This document shows, in pieces, positions 41,420 to 48,697 of a stretch of 64,000 nt of DNA (positions are counted from its first letter, which is position 1; each line of letters begins with the position of its first letter). Under the pieces are notes generated by a model that saw only the letters and a program-made list of their open reading frames with translations, ran no database searches and was not told the DNA's origin. The position numbers and the translations under genes were made by a program. The stretch is from Saccharothrix saharensis. GTDB lineage: Bacteria > Actinomycetota > Actinomycetes > Mycobacteriales > Pseudonocardiaceae. The stretch covers positions 7,451,386-7,515,385 of the forward strand of contig NZ_VFPP01000001.1 in NCBI RefSeq assembly GCF_006716745.1, read 5' to 3'.

Positions 41420-43315
41420 GTGAGGATCGCCAAGGTTCGGATCAAGAACTTCCGCTGTCTGGAAGACGTCGAGGTCCACTTCGATGACGTGACGTCGTTG
41501 ATCGGTCCGAACGGCGTGGGCAAGTCGACCGTGCTGCGGGCACTGGACTGGTTCTTCAACGGTGGAAGGGCATCCGAGCTCGTCGACGACGATCGCACCC
41601 ACGGCACCGACGGCAAGGTGTCGGTGGAGGTGGAGTTCGACCGTCTCACTGAGGCCGACCGCGATGAGCTGGGCAAGTACGTCACGGTCGACTCCGACAG
41701 GTGCGTCATCTGGAAGATCCGGGACGTCGACGGCTCCGAGATGATGAGCGGCAACGCGCGGACCTTTCCCGGGTTCGACGCGATCCGCAAAGCCCCGAGC
41801 GCGACCGAGATGAAGCGGCTCTACCAGGACCTTCGCGCGACCGACCCGGATCTGGGTCTGCCCGCGTGGACGAGCAAGGCCGCCGGCGAGCAAGCGATGA
41901 AGACCTGGGAACTGGAGAACACGAACAGGCTGGAGGACTCGGCCGTGACCGTGACGAACCTGTTCGGCTTCGCCGGTCAGGCCGTGATGTCCGGTCTGTT
42001 CGACTACGTCTTCGTCAGCGCCGACATGCGGGCGAGCGAGGAGTCACGGGACGGTCGCACGGCGCTGATCGGGAGGATCCTGGAGCGGACCGTGGACCGG
42101 TCCGCAGCTGACGAGGACATCCGGGAACTGACCGCGTCGGTGGAGGCGCGGCAGGAGGAGATCTTCGACCGCAACTTCAAGCGGCAGTTGCAGGACCTGT
42201 CCGCCGCGCTGTCCACGTCGGTCAGCCAGTTCACGGTGGGCAGGACGGTGGTGGTGCAGGCGGCCAAGCAGGAGATCAAGCCACCGCGAACGCAGTTCAC
42301 CTTGTCCGTCCTGGACTCCGAGATCGGCACTCCGGTGGAGAAGCAGGGGCACGGCTTCCAGCGCACCTTGTTGGTGTCCGCGCTGCACCTGCTCGCCGAT
42401 CGCGGCATGGCGGGGAAGGGGGAGGGCTCCATCTGCCTGGCCATCGAGGAACCCGAGCTGTTCCAACATCCCGTGCAGGCCCGTGCGTTCGCTTCAGTGC
42501 TGCGCAAGCTCGCCGAAGACCCGGGCCAGAACATCCAGATCGTTTACGCCACCCACAGTCCTTACTTCGTTGACGCCGGCAACTTCGACCAGGTCCGACG
42601 CATCACGCGAGAAGCCCGAGCGATAGACGGACGTGCGCCCACGGTGTCGGTGCGGTCCACCTCGATCGCGGAGGTGGAGAAACGACTGTCGGGCTACCAC
42701 CACAACGTCAGATCGCAACTCGACGCGGTCACCGCCACCAGGCTCTCCGAGGCGTTGTTCTCCAACGCCGCCGTGCTGGTCGAAGGCACCAGTGACAAGG
42801 CCGTGCTCGAAGGCCTGGCAGAGAAGTCCTCAGTGACCTCTCTGCTCGGCAGCGGCATCACCGTCGTCGACATGGGCGGCAAGTACGGCGTCATGCTCGG
42901 GCACGCCGTCCTGTCCGAGCTGGGCATCCCCTGCTACGCCATGTTCGACGGCGACAAGGACAACAGCGCACGGATGCGCCGTAACGGGCGTTCAGAGAAA
43001 GACGTCACTGCACAGTCTCGCAAGGACGCGGCCGACAACCGCAAGATGTTGGCCTACCTGCAGGCCGACGAGGAGGACTTCCCCGAGTCCGCCGCCCACG
43101 CGCGGTACGCGGTGCTCGAAGACACCCTCGAACCGCTGCTGGAGAAGCAGTGGGCCGGCTGGGTCGACCAACTCGACCTGGTCGTCGAAGCCGGACTGGC
43201 GACCGGCAACAAGAAGAACGCCCTGCTCTACCTCGTTGCGGCCCGCCGCATCACCTCACCGGCTCCGAAGTTCCTTCAGGACGTTCTGCACCGCGTGCAC
43301 CGCCTGGTCGGATGA
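41420..43315 (+). CDS. OLD-family ATP-dependent nuclease
   Basis: 631 residues. An ABC/SMC-like ATPase domain has Walker A LIGPNGVGKSTVLRAL near residue 30, a signature region around GHGFQRTLLVSALHLL, Walker B ICLAIEEPELFQHP and THSPYF. A C-terminal Toprim domain follows with AVLVEGTSDKAVLEGLA near residue 450 and CYAMFDGDKDN near residue 510. OLD nucleases cleave DNA and act in phage exclusion and repair. No UvrD/GajB-like helicase follows, so it is the stand-alone class 1 type, not Gabija. GTG 41420 is chosen from the N-terminal strand; TTG 41405 is possible. Base composition is lower in GC than its neighbours, which suggests transfer. Confidence 0.88.
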   Translation: MRIAKVRIKNFRCLEDVEVHFDDVTSLIGPNGVGKSTVLRALDWFFNGGRASELVDDDRTHGTDGKVSVEVEFDRLTEADRDELGKYVTVDSDRCVIWKIRDVDGSEMMSGNARTFPGFDAIRKAPSATEMKRLYQDLRATDPDLGLPAWTSKAAGEQAMKTWELENTNRLEDSAVTVTNLFGFAGQAVMSGLFDYVFVSADMRASEESRDGRTALIGRILERTVDRSAADEDIRELTASVEARQEEIFDRNFKRQLQDLSAALSTSVSQFTVGRTVVVQAAKQEIKPPRTQFTLSVLDSEIGTPVEKQGHGFQRTLLVSALHLLADRGMAGKGEGSICLAIEEPELFQHPVQARAFASVLRKLAEDPGQNIQIVYATHSPYFVDAGNFDQVRRITREARAIDGRAPTVSVRSTSIAEVEKRLSGYHHNVRSQLDAVTATRLSEALFSNAAVLVEGTSDKAVLEGLAEKSSVTSLLGSGITVVDMGGKYGVMLGHAVLSELGIPCYAMFDGDKDNSARMRRNGRSEKDVTAQSRKDAADNRKMLAYLQADEEDFPESAAHARYAVLEDTLEPLLEKQWAGWVDQLDLVVEAGLATGNKKNALLYLVAARRITSPAPKFLQDVLHRVHRLVG

Positions 43316-43319
43316 CGCC

Positions 43320-44318
43320 TCACGGCTTCGACTTCACGATCAGGCGAGGTCCGGTGAGCCGGGGAACGGCGCGGATGTAGATCACCATGCCGATAACCTC
43401 GACGAGGGTCTGCGCGACGATCACGGCCACCGCGACTGAGAAGCTCTCGGGCAGGGCCAAGGCGAAGGGCAGCACGACGAGCGAGTTGCGGGCCGCGCCC
43501 GCGAAGATGACCGCCCCGCTGTCCGGCACGTCCAAGCGGAACAAGCGCGTGACCGCCAAGCCGACGAAAGCCATCACGACGAGGAACGCGCCGTAGAAGG
43601 GGAGGACCGCGGCAATTTTGGCCAGGTGTCCGGCCAAGGCGGGCACCTGCGAAGCCACCACGGTGATGAGGGTGGCCGCCATCAAAGGCACCGTGGCGCT
43701 GCTCGTCTTGAGGCTGAAGGCGTAACCCGCTGGTTTGCGGGTGGCCCAGATCTGGGTGGCCCAAGCGAGGGTCAGCGGTAGCGCGATGAGGAACAGGAAC
43801 GCCTCGACGAACGGGCCGGGCTCGATCAACGCGGTGGAGTGTCCGTCGAGGAACAAGGTCAGGTAGAGGGGGAGGAGCAGCATCTGGGCGATGAGCAGGA
43901 GGGGCGTTGCGGCGAGCAGGCGCTGTCCGCTGCCTCCGGCCATGGCCGAGAAGACGATCACGTAGTCGACGCAGGGTGTGAGCAGCACGAGCAGGACGCC
44001 GAGACGGACGGCGTGGTCGTCTGGCAGGAGCCAGAACGTGCTTGCGAGGACCAAGGGTACGGCGATGAAGTTGGCCACGAGGGTGGCGGCCAGGAACTTG
44101 CCCGCGCGGAACGACCGGGTCAACTCGCGCAGCGGCACCTGGAGGAACGTGACGTAGAGCAGCGCACCCAGGACCGGAGAGATGGCGTGCTCCAAGGTGG
44201 GAACGATATCGGGTGCCGTCCATCCCATGAGCACGCCGAATGCCAGCGCGCCGAGGAAGATGGGCACCTGCCGTCGTTCCAGTAGCGCCGCGACGCCAGC
44301 CCAGTGCGCAGCGGTCAT
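43320..44318 (-). CDS. arsenite/bile acid-type transporter (ACR3-like)
   Basis: 332 residues with about ten membrane helices. The family of bile acid:sodium symporters and ACR3 arsenite exporters fits. LLVLLTPCVDYVIVFSAMAGG carries the Cys in the TPC segment that is essential in arsenite exporters, and AGAARNSLVVLPFALALP corresponds to the conserved second half. It probably exports arsenite or a related metalloid. ATG 44318 overlaps the stop of a 43-residue leader frame that begins at a MerR-type promoter. This suggests metal-induced, coupled translation. No ArsR or ArsC gene is nearby. Confidence 0.82.
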   Translation of the reverse strand: MTAAHWAGVAALLERRQVPIFLGALAFGVLMGWTAPDIVPTLEHAISPVLGALLYVTFLQVPLRELTRSFRAGKFLAATLVANFIAVPLVLASTFWLLPDDHAVRLGVLLVLLTPCVDYVIVFSAMAGGSGQRLLAATPLLLIAQMLLLPLYLTLFLDGHSTALIEPGPFVEAFLFLIALPLTLAWATQIWATRKPAGYAFSLKTSSATVPLMAATLITVVASQVPALAGHLAKIAAVLPFYGAFLVVMAFVGLAVTRLFRLDVPDSGAVIFAGAARNSLVVLPFALALPESFSVAVAVIVAQTLVEVIGMVIYIRAVPRLTGPRLIVKSKP

Positions 44319-44446
44319 CGAACGGCCTCTTCCGCGGAAGTAGGTCCGCCCGTCTCCACGACCATATGTGCTGCTGGGGCCAGTTCACCAGTCGTGCCAA
44401 GTGGCCCATCGGGTGGCTGCCCCGTTCGGCTCACTCCATTGGTCAT
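44315..44446 (-). CDS. possible leaderless 43-residue leader peptide
   Basis: ATG 44446 lies six bases after a -10-like element, so its message would be leaderless. The frame of 43 residues (MTNGVSRTGQPPDGPLG at the start) ends in an ATGA overlap with the transporter start. Its first residues and upstream DNA match those of the gene starting at 48070 (MTDEVGRPAPQ), so it may be the front end of a copy of that gene whose remainder was replaced by the transporter. Whether the peptide itself matters is unclear; it may only couple translation. Confidence 0.45.
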   Translation of the reverse strand: MTNGVSRTGQPPDGPLGTTGELAPAAHMVVETGGPTSAEEAVR

Positions 44447-44452
44447 GGATGA

Positions 44453-44483
44453 ACGGTAAGCCTTGGAGTCAGCTCCAAGGCAA
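44453..44483 (-). promoter_or_regulatory. MerR-type promoter for arsenite-type transporter
   Basis: On the reverse strand TTGCCT and TACCGT are separated by 19 bases, with the palindrome CCTTGGAG/CTCCAAGG (44461-44480 on the forward strand) between them. Nineteen-base spacing with a central dyad is the hallmark of promoters activated by MerR-family proteins through DNA distortion. The first ATG lies six bases downstream. Confidence 0.75.
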
Positions 44484-44576
44484 GCTGCAACCGCACGATG
44501 GGATGACGGGCCGGTCGTCACTCGAAGCTGAACTGGCCGGGCGACTACGTGTGACTCAGGTCACCGTCAAAGCGGG

Positions 44577-44608
44577 TTGACTTTGGTGTGCGCTCCAACC
44601 CTTACCTT
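44577..44608 (+). promoter_or_regulatory. MerR-type promoter for MFS transporter
   Basis: TTGACT at 44577-44582 and TTACCT at 44602-44607 are 19 bases apart. The spacer has the dyad TTGGTG/CTCCAA, close to the other MerR-type promoters of the island. The MFS start is about 70 bases downstream, giving a normal leader with a ribosome binding site. Confidence 0.7.
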
Positions 44609-44677
44609 CGCCCCTGCTACCGGACTGTTCGGGGTCGCGCGGTGACGGCTGCGGGTCGGAGACACAGAGGGGAACGG

Positions 44678-46243
44678 ATGTCCACCAAGGCGAGAAGTGA
44701 TCAGAGGGAAGCCGGTCGTGGTTCCGGCTTGTCCCTGCTAACGGTGTGCCTGACGGTCGTGCTGTTCCCGTTGGCCATCACCGGGTCGTCGGTGGCGCTT
44801 CCCGCGATCAACGGCGAGTTCCACAACTCACTGGCGGCCGGGCAATGGGTGGTCAACGGCTACAACCTGACCTACGCGGCGTTCATGCTGGCGACCGGCT
44901 CGCTGGCCGACCTGCTGGGTCGTCGCAGGGTGTTCCGCGTCGGTGTGTCGCTGTTCGTGCTCGGTTCGCTGGTCTCCACGATCGCTCCGGGGATCCTGCT
45001 GCTCGACCTGGCGCGCGTGGTGGCCGGTATCGGTGCCGCTGCCGCCACGACGAGCGGTAGCGCCATCCTGGCCGACACGTTCGAGGAGGGGCCTGCGCGA
45101 GCCAAGGCGTTCGCCATGTTCGGCACGGCGGTCGGCGTCGGTCTGGTCTTCGGGCCCAGCGTGTCCGGTGTGCTGATCAGTTCGTTCGGCTGGCGCTCGG
45201 TGTTCCTGCTGCCGACGGTCGTGGGCGTCGTCGTGCTGCTGCTGACCCGGGTGCTGCGCGAGTCGCGCAACCCGCAGGCGAACCGGGTCGACTGGGCGGG
45301 AACGACCACGTTCACCCTCGCGCTCCTGCTGCTGATCTTCAGCCTCATCCAGGGGCCGCAGTGGGGTTGGGGTGACCCCGTCATCATCGCCACCCTCGTT
45401 GGCACGGTGGCCGCACTGATCGCGTTCGTGGTCGTGGAGCGCCGCCAGGAGCAGCCCATGTTCGACCTGGCCCTGCTCAAGCAGCCGAAGTTCCTGGGCG
45501 TATCGCTGGCGACGATCCCGGTCGTGTTCGGCTTTGCGCCGCTGGTGATCTACCTGCCGTCCTACCTGGCCTCCGTGGACGGCTTGGCGGCGGCGCAGAT
45601 CGGCGCGGTGATGCTGATGCTGACCGTGTTGGCGCTCGTGTTCCCCGGCGTTGCGGGCATGGCGGTGAAGTGGGTTCCGGCTTGGGTGCAGATCACGCTG
45701 ACGGCGGCGCTGGCCGCGATCGGCCTGGCGTGGCTGACCGTGATCGAGCCGGGCATCGGCTACCTGAACCTGTTGGGGCCGTTGGCTCTGATCGGTATCG
45801 CGGTGGGCATCTCGTTCGGCCTGTTGGACGGGGCCGCGGTCAGCAGCGTCGACGCCACCCGTGCCGGCATGGCGGCGGGCATGTTCAACACCGTGCGCCT
45901 GACCGGCGAAACGATCTCCATCGCGGTGGCCGGTGCTCTGCTCGTCAGCTTCACCCAGAACGCGGTCAGCGAGCGCGCGGCTCAGTTCGGTCCGTACTCC
46001 GACGACCCCAACGGCCTGGCGAACGCCCTCAACCAGGGTGACCTCGCCCGTGCGGCCGAGACGATCCCCGAGGACCAGCGCGAGGCGTTCATGAGAGCTG
46101 CGGGCGAGGCCTTCGCGTCCGGTCTGCACGGCTTGCTCTGGACGATGGCGGCTCTGTGCGCGGTCGTGTTCGTCGTGATCGCGTTGCTGCTGCGCGAGCG
46201 CCGCTCCACCACCTCGAAGGCGGACGCGGACGTGTCGCGCTGA
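44678..46243 (+). CDS. MFS drug/metabolite exporter (DHA2, 14 TM)
   Basis: 521 residues with about 14 membrane helices. Motif A appears as GSLADLLGRRRVFRVG and motif C-like glycine-rich sequence as GVGLVFGPSVSGVLISSFGWR. This is the DHA2 family of proton-driven multidrug exporters. ATG follows AGAGGGGAACGG. A MerR-type promoter precedes it and a MerR gene follows by about 115 bases in the same direction, so the regulator probably controls this pump. The substrate could be a metal complex or an organic toxicant. Confidence 0.88.
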   Translation: MSTKARSDQREAGRGSGLSLLTVCLTVVLFPLAITGSSVALPAINGEFHNSLAAGQWVVNGYNLTYAAFMLATGSLADLLGRRRVFRVGVSLFVLGSLVSTIAPGILLLDLARVVAGIGAAAATTSGSAILADTFEEGPARAKAFAMFGTAVGVGLVFGPSVSGVLISSFGWRSVFLLPTVVGVVVLLLTRVLRESRNPQANRVDWAGTTTFTLALLLLIFSLIQGPQWGWGDPVIIATLVGTVAALIAFVVVERRQEQPMFDLALLKQPKFLGVSLATIPVVFGFAPLVIYLPSYLASVDGLAAAQIGAVMLMLTVLALVFPGVAGMAVKWVPAWVQITLTAALAAIGLAWLTVIEPGIGYLNLLGPLALIGIAVGISFGLLDGAAVSSVDATRAGMAAGMFNTVRLTGETISIAVAGALLVSFTQNAVSERAAQFGPYSDDPNGLANALNQGDLARAAETIPEDQREAFMRAAGEAFASGLHGLLWTMAALCAVVFVVIALLLRERRSTTSKADADVSR

Positions 46244-46358
46244 CCAGTCGCGGCGAAAGGCTCTCGGCGGTGGCCCGGGCTGCTCAAGATGGGACGAAGA
46301 CGTGAATCGACCTGCTGTGAGGACTTCGGGCCACCCCGATGACGTGCGGACGGGGCAC

Positions 46359-46775
46359 GTGGCATCCGGGGACATGACGGTCGCCGGTCTGGCCCGGCGT
46401 GCCGGTGTGACCGGCGACCGCATCCGCTACTACGAACGAGTCGGTCTGCTGCCCGAACCTCCGCGCAGCGGATCGGGCTACCGGCGTTATGGGGAGGAAG
46501 CCGTCGACCGGCTCCGCTTCATCCAGGGCGCGCAACGACTCGGTCTGCGCCTGCGGGAGATCTCCGAGTTGCTCCAGATCCGCGACACCGGCCAGTGCCC
46601 GTGCGGTGACGCGGCGGTCCTGCTGCGCGACCGGATGGAAGAACTCGACCAGGAGATGGAGCGGTTGCAAGCGCTTCGGGCCGAGTTGTCGGCCATGGTC
46701 GAGCAGCTGCCCAGCGCCGAGTGCCCCAACCCGGAACCCGGCGTCTGGCGACCGGTCGTCATCACCGGTGGCTGA
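46359..46775 (+). CDS. MerR family metal-type regulator
   Basis: 138 residues from GTG 46359, chosen because it aligns with the start of the paralogue at 63656 (MESGEMTVAGL); ATG 46374 and an upstream ATG 46302 are alternatives. The helix-turn-helix is MTVAGLARRAGVTGDRIRYY with ERVGLLPEPPRSGSGYRRYG. A dimerisation helix follows, and the effector loop has Cys in TGQCPCGDAAVLL and a final SAECPNPE. These three Cys fit a soft-metal or zinc/lead/cadmium-type sensor. It probably acts on one or more of the three long-spacer promoters in this island. Confidence 0.85.
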   Translation: MASGDMTVAGLARRAGVTGDRIRYYERVGLLPEPPRSGSGYRRYGEEAVDRLRFIQGAQRLGLRLREISELLQIRDTGQCPCGDAAVLLRDRMEELDQEMERLQALRAELSAMVEQLPSAECPNPEPGVWRPVVITGG

Positions 46776-46788
46776 CTGCGGCGGCAGC

Positions 46789-47307
46789 CTACCTGCGAAG
46801 ACCTGCCTCGACGGACGAGGGTGCCGACTCGCTGGCGGCGCGCCGCTCGGCACCGGCGGAGGAGGTCGGGGCCTGCGGCTTGCTCGCCTGGCCAGCGTCC
46901 GCGCCAGGGTTCGCCATGACCATCAGCGGGCAACCGGCCACCTGGGGACACTTGACCAACTGCGGACAGCCACAAGCGAGCGTCGAGTTCAGCGTGTTCA
47001 GCCAGGCTTGGCGCTCCTCGATCTCGCGCTGGATGCACGCGCGGCGCTGTGCGGCGATCTCCTGCCACGAGCCACCGGATTCCTCGGCTTCGTCCAGCAG
47101 CGAGGCGATCTCGGTGAGGCTGAAGCCGATGTTCTGGCACGTGCGAATCATGGACAGGCGGTCGAGCACGCCCTGCGGGTAGTGTCGTTTGCCGCGTATC
47201 TTGGGGCCTTCTTCGATCAGGCCGACCCGCTCGTAGTAGCGCAGCGCCGAGGACGCCACACCCGACAACCTCGCCACTTGGTCGATCGGCAGCAGGTCTC
47301 CTGTCAT
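46789..47307 (-). CDS. MerR family regulator with C-terminal Cys cluster
   Basis: 172 residues. ATG 47307 follows GGGGGACGATC. The helix-turn-helix begins LLPIDQVARLSGVASSALRY, followed by YERVGLIEEGPKIRGKRHYP. The effector region carries LACGCPQLVKCPQVAGCP, four cysteines in a short span, which could bind metal or an Fe-S cluster as in SoxR-type proteins, although the spacing is not the exact SoxR motif. A disordered Ala/Ser tail follows. It is convergent with the other MerR gene, 13 bases apart. A GATGCATC palindrome lies upstream and may be its own site. Confidence 0.83.
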   Translation of the reverse strand: MTGDLLPIDQVARLSGVASSALRYYERVGLIEEGPKIRGKRHYPQGVLDRLSMIRTCQNIGFSLTEIASLLDEAEESGGSWQEIAAQRRACIQREIEERQAWLNTLNSTLACGCPQLVKCPQVAGCPLMVMANPGADAGQASKPQAPTSSAGAERRAASESAPSSVEAGLRR

Positions 47308-47374
47308 GATCGTCCCCCAGGTCGGTCGGCCCGGCAGTCCCGCCGTGCGGCTCGGCAGCGTCGATCTGTCGGTA

Positions 47375-47388
47375 CAGGATGCATCTTG
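47375..47388. promoter_or_regulatory. GATGCATC dyad upstream of MerR gene
   Basis: CAGGATGCATCTTG is a 14-base dyad with 12 matching positions, about 70 bases upstream of the reverse-strand MerR start. GTACCG-like hexamers flank it on the reverse strand. It may be the regulator's own operator. Confidence 0.35.
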
Positions 47389-47542
47389 AACGGTACGGGG
47401 GCGGATCGGAAGTAGGCCGTTCCGCCGTAGGGGTGGGTCGACGTACGACGCGCGCGACATTCCCCATCATTGATGTGACGTGGGCCACTTACCTCCCGGT
47501 TGGGGCGGGCTCCGTGAGCTGATGCGCGGGTTCGCAACAGCT

Positions 47543-47557
47543 ACAACACCGTGTTGT
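47543..47557. promoter_or_regulatory. ACAACAC-C-GTGTTGT palindrome
   Basis: A perfect seven-base inverted repeat around a single base, in the 337-base gap between the MerR gene and the small Cys-containing gene. It has no loop long enough for a terminator, so a repressor site is more likely. No regulator is assigned. Confidence 0.4.
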
Positions 47558-47644
47558 GCCGTGTCGATCATGTCGACGGTTCGCCGACTCGAAGGTGCGG
47601 ATTCCCGAAGTTCGAAGTCGGGGGCGGGTTGGAGTGGTCACCGA

Positions 47645-48070
47645 CTACATGTCGACGGTGCCGGCCGGAGTGCCGAAGACGTCCAGGAACAGCTCTGCCG
47701 CGTCCTCAGGCGCATACGCCTCGAGGACCAGCTCTCCCTCGGTGAGGCGGAGGGTGAAGTCGAAGAACGCGCAACAACGCTGTTCGGCCGCGGCGAGTTC
47801 TGCCGCGGCACCTGCCCGCGCGGTGGAAAGCCTCCACCGCAGGCCGTTGGTGATGCCCTCGGGCCGTGCGCCGTCGAGCAGGGCGCGCCACTCGTCGACC
47901 CGCTTCGCCTTCTCGTCGCCCGTCAACGTGCAGGCGATCGGCACGCCCGACACCGGCCGGAGGTCGAGCAAGCGGGCGGAGGGCAGGGGTGCCGGGGGCC
48001 GGAGGTCGTGGACCTGACGTCCGTGCGGCTCGGACGGCTGCGGTGCCGGCCGGCCCACTTCATCGGTCAT
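47645..48070 (-). CDS. small Cys-containing protein of metal island, unknown family
   Basis: 141 residues. The N-terminal 35 are Pro-rich. The core has GVPIACTLTGDEKAKRVDEW, a paired-Cys segment AEQRCCAFFDFTL and EGELVLEAYAPEDAAELF. Proteins of this appearance are often found next to MerR regulators in actinobacteria, but I cannot name a function. The paired Cys suggests metal handling. ATG 48070 lies six bases after a TACCGT element, so the message looks leaderless. Its promoter DNA is a degenerate copy of the region at 44446-44483. Confidence 0.7.
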   Translation of the reverse strand: MTDEVGRPAPQPSEPHGRQVHDLRPPAPLPSARLLDLRPVSGVPIACTLTGDEKAKRVDEWRALLDGARPEGITNGLRWRLSTARAGAAAELAAAEQRCCAFFDFTLRLTEGELVLEAYAPEDAAELFLDVFGTPAGTVDM

Positions 48071-48168
48071 GGATCCACGGTAACCCTGGAGAAGACTGCG
48101 GGCCCGTCCGGCGCACCCGATGGGATGACGTCTTTCGGGCGGGCCCAGCAGCCTCCGAGCCGGTCCGG

Positions 48169-48594
48169 CTACTCGATGCGGGCGGTGATGGCCAGGCGGT
48201 TGAAGGCGTTGATCACGGCGACCACCCAGACGACCTGCTGGGTGAGCGCCGGCCCCAGGTCCGCGATGGCGGCGTCGAGGACCTCCTCATCGACGTGCGT
48301 GTCGGCGACGAGGGTGACGGACTCCGCCAAGGCGAAGATCCTGCGCTCCTGGTCCGTGAACGCGACGTTCGTCTCCCACTCGGCGACGTTGTCCACGCGA
48401 TCCTGCGTTTCCCCCGCGTGCAGGGCCTTCTCGATGTGCATGCGCACGCAGTAGGTGCAGCCGTTGATCTGCGAGCAGCGGAGCTTGATCAGCTCCACCA
48501 GGCCAAGGGGGAGTTCGGCGTCGTCGTCGACCGCCTTGGACAGCGTGCTCATCGCGGCGAAGCCGGGGCCTGCGAACGGGTCGAGCTTGGGCAT
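48169..48594 (-). CDS. carboxymuconolactone decarboxylase/AhpD-like protein
   Basis: 141 residues. The family signature is LIKLRCSQINGCTYCVRMHI with the CxxC pair (CTYC) and following His that form the AhpD-type thiol active site. Such proteins reduce or relay electrons to peroxidases, or act on small lactones. ATG follows GGAGAAACG. It lies just beyond the terminator of the P1B ATPase gene on the same strand. Its place in a metal island suggests a role in oxidative stress caused by metals. Confidence 0.85.
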   Translation of the reverse strand: MPKLDPFAGPGFAAMSTLSKAVDDDAELPLGLVELIKLRCSQINGCTYCVRMHIEKALHAGETQDRVDNVAEWETNVAFTDQERRIFALAESVTLVADTHVDEEVLDAAIADLGPALTQQVVWVVAVINAFNRLAITARIE

Positions 48595-48623
48595 CGTTTC
48601 TCCATCGTGGGGAAATGGGGGAC

Positions 48624-48669
48624 GGCGGCGGTGTCACCCGGGAGGGGGGAGCCCGGTGACACCGCCGCC
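48624..48669 (-). terminator. strong hairpin after P1B ATPase gene
   Basis: GGCGGCGGTGTCACC plus GGG pairs with CCCGGTGACACCGCCGCC, giving an 18-base stem with one bulged C and a nine-base loop. It begins 28 bases past the ATPase stop and is followed by no T-tract. The position makes a transcription terminator likely. Confidence 0.7.
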
Positions 48670-48697
48670 AAGCGGCAGTCAGGTGCGGTTGTTTCGG

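Noticed and set aside
41420-43315. OLD nuclease as part of a Gabija system
   Set aside because: No UvrD-like GajB helicase gene adjoins it; the neighbours are a transporter and pseudogenes.
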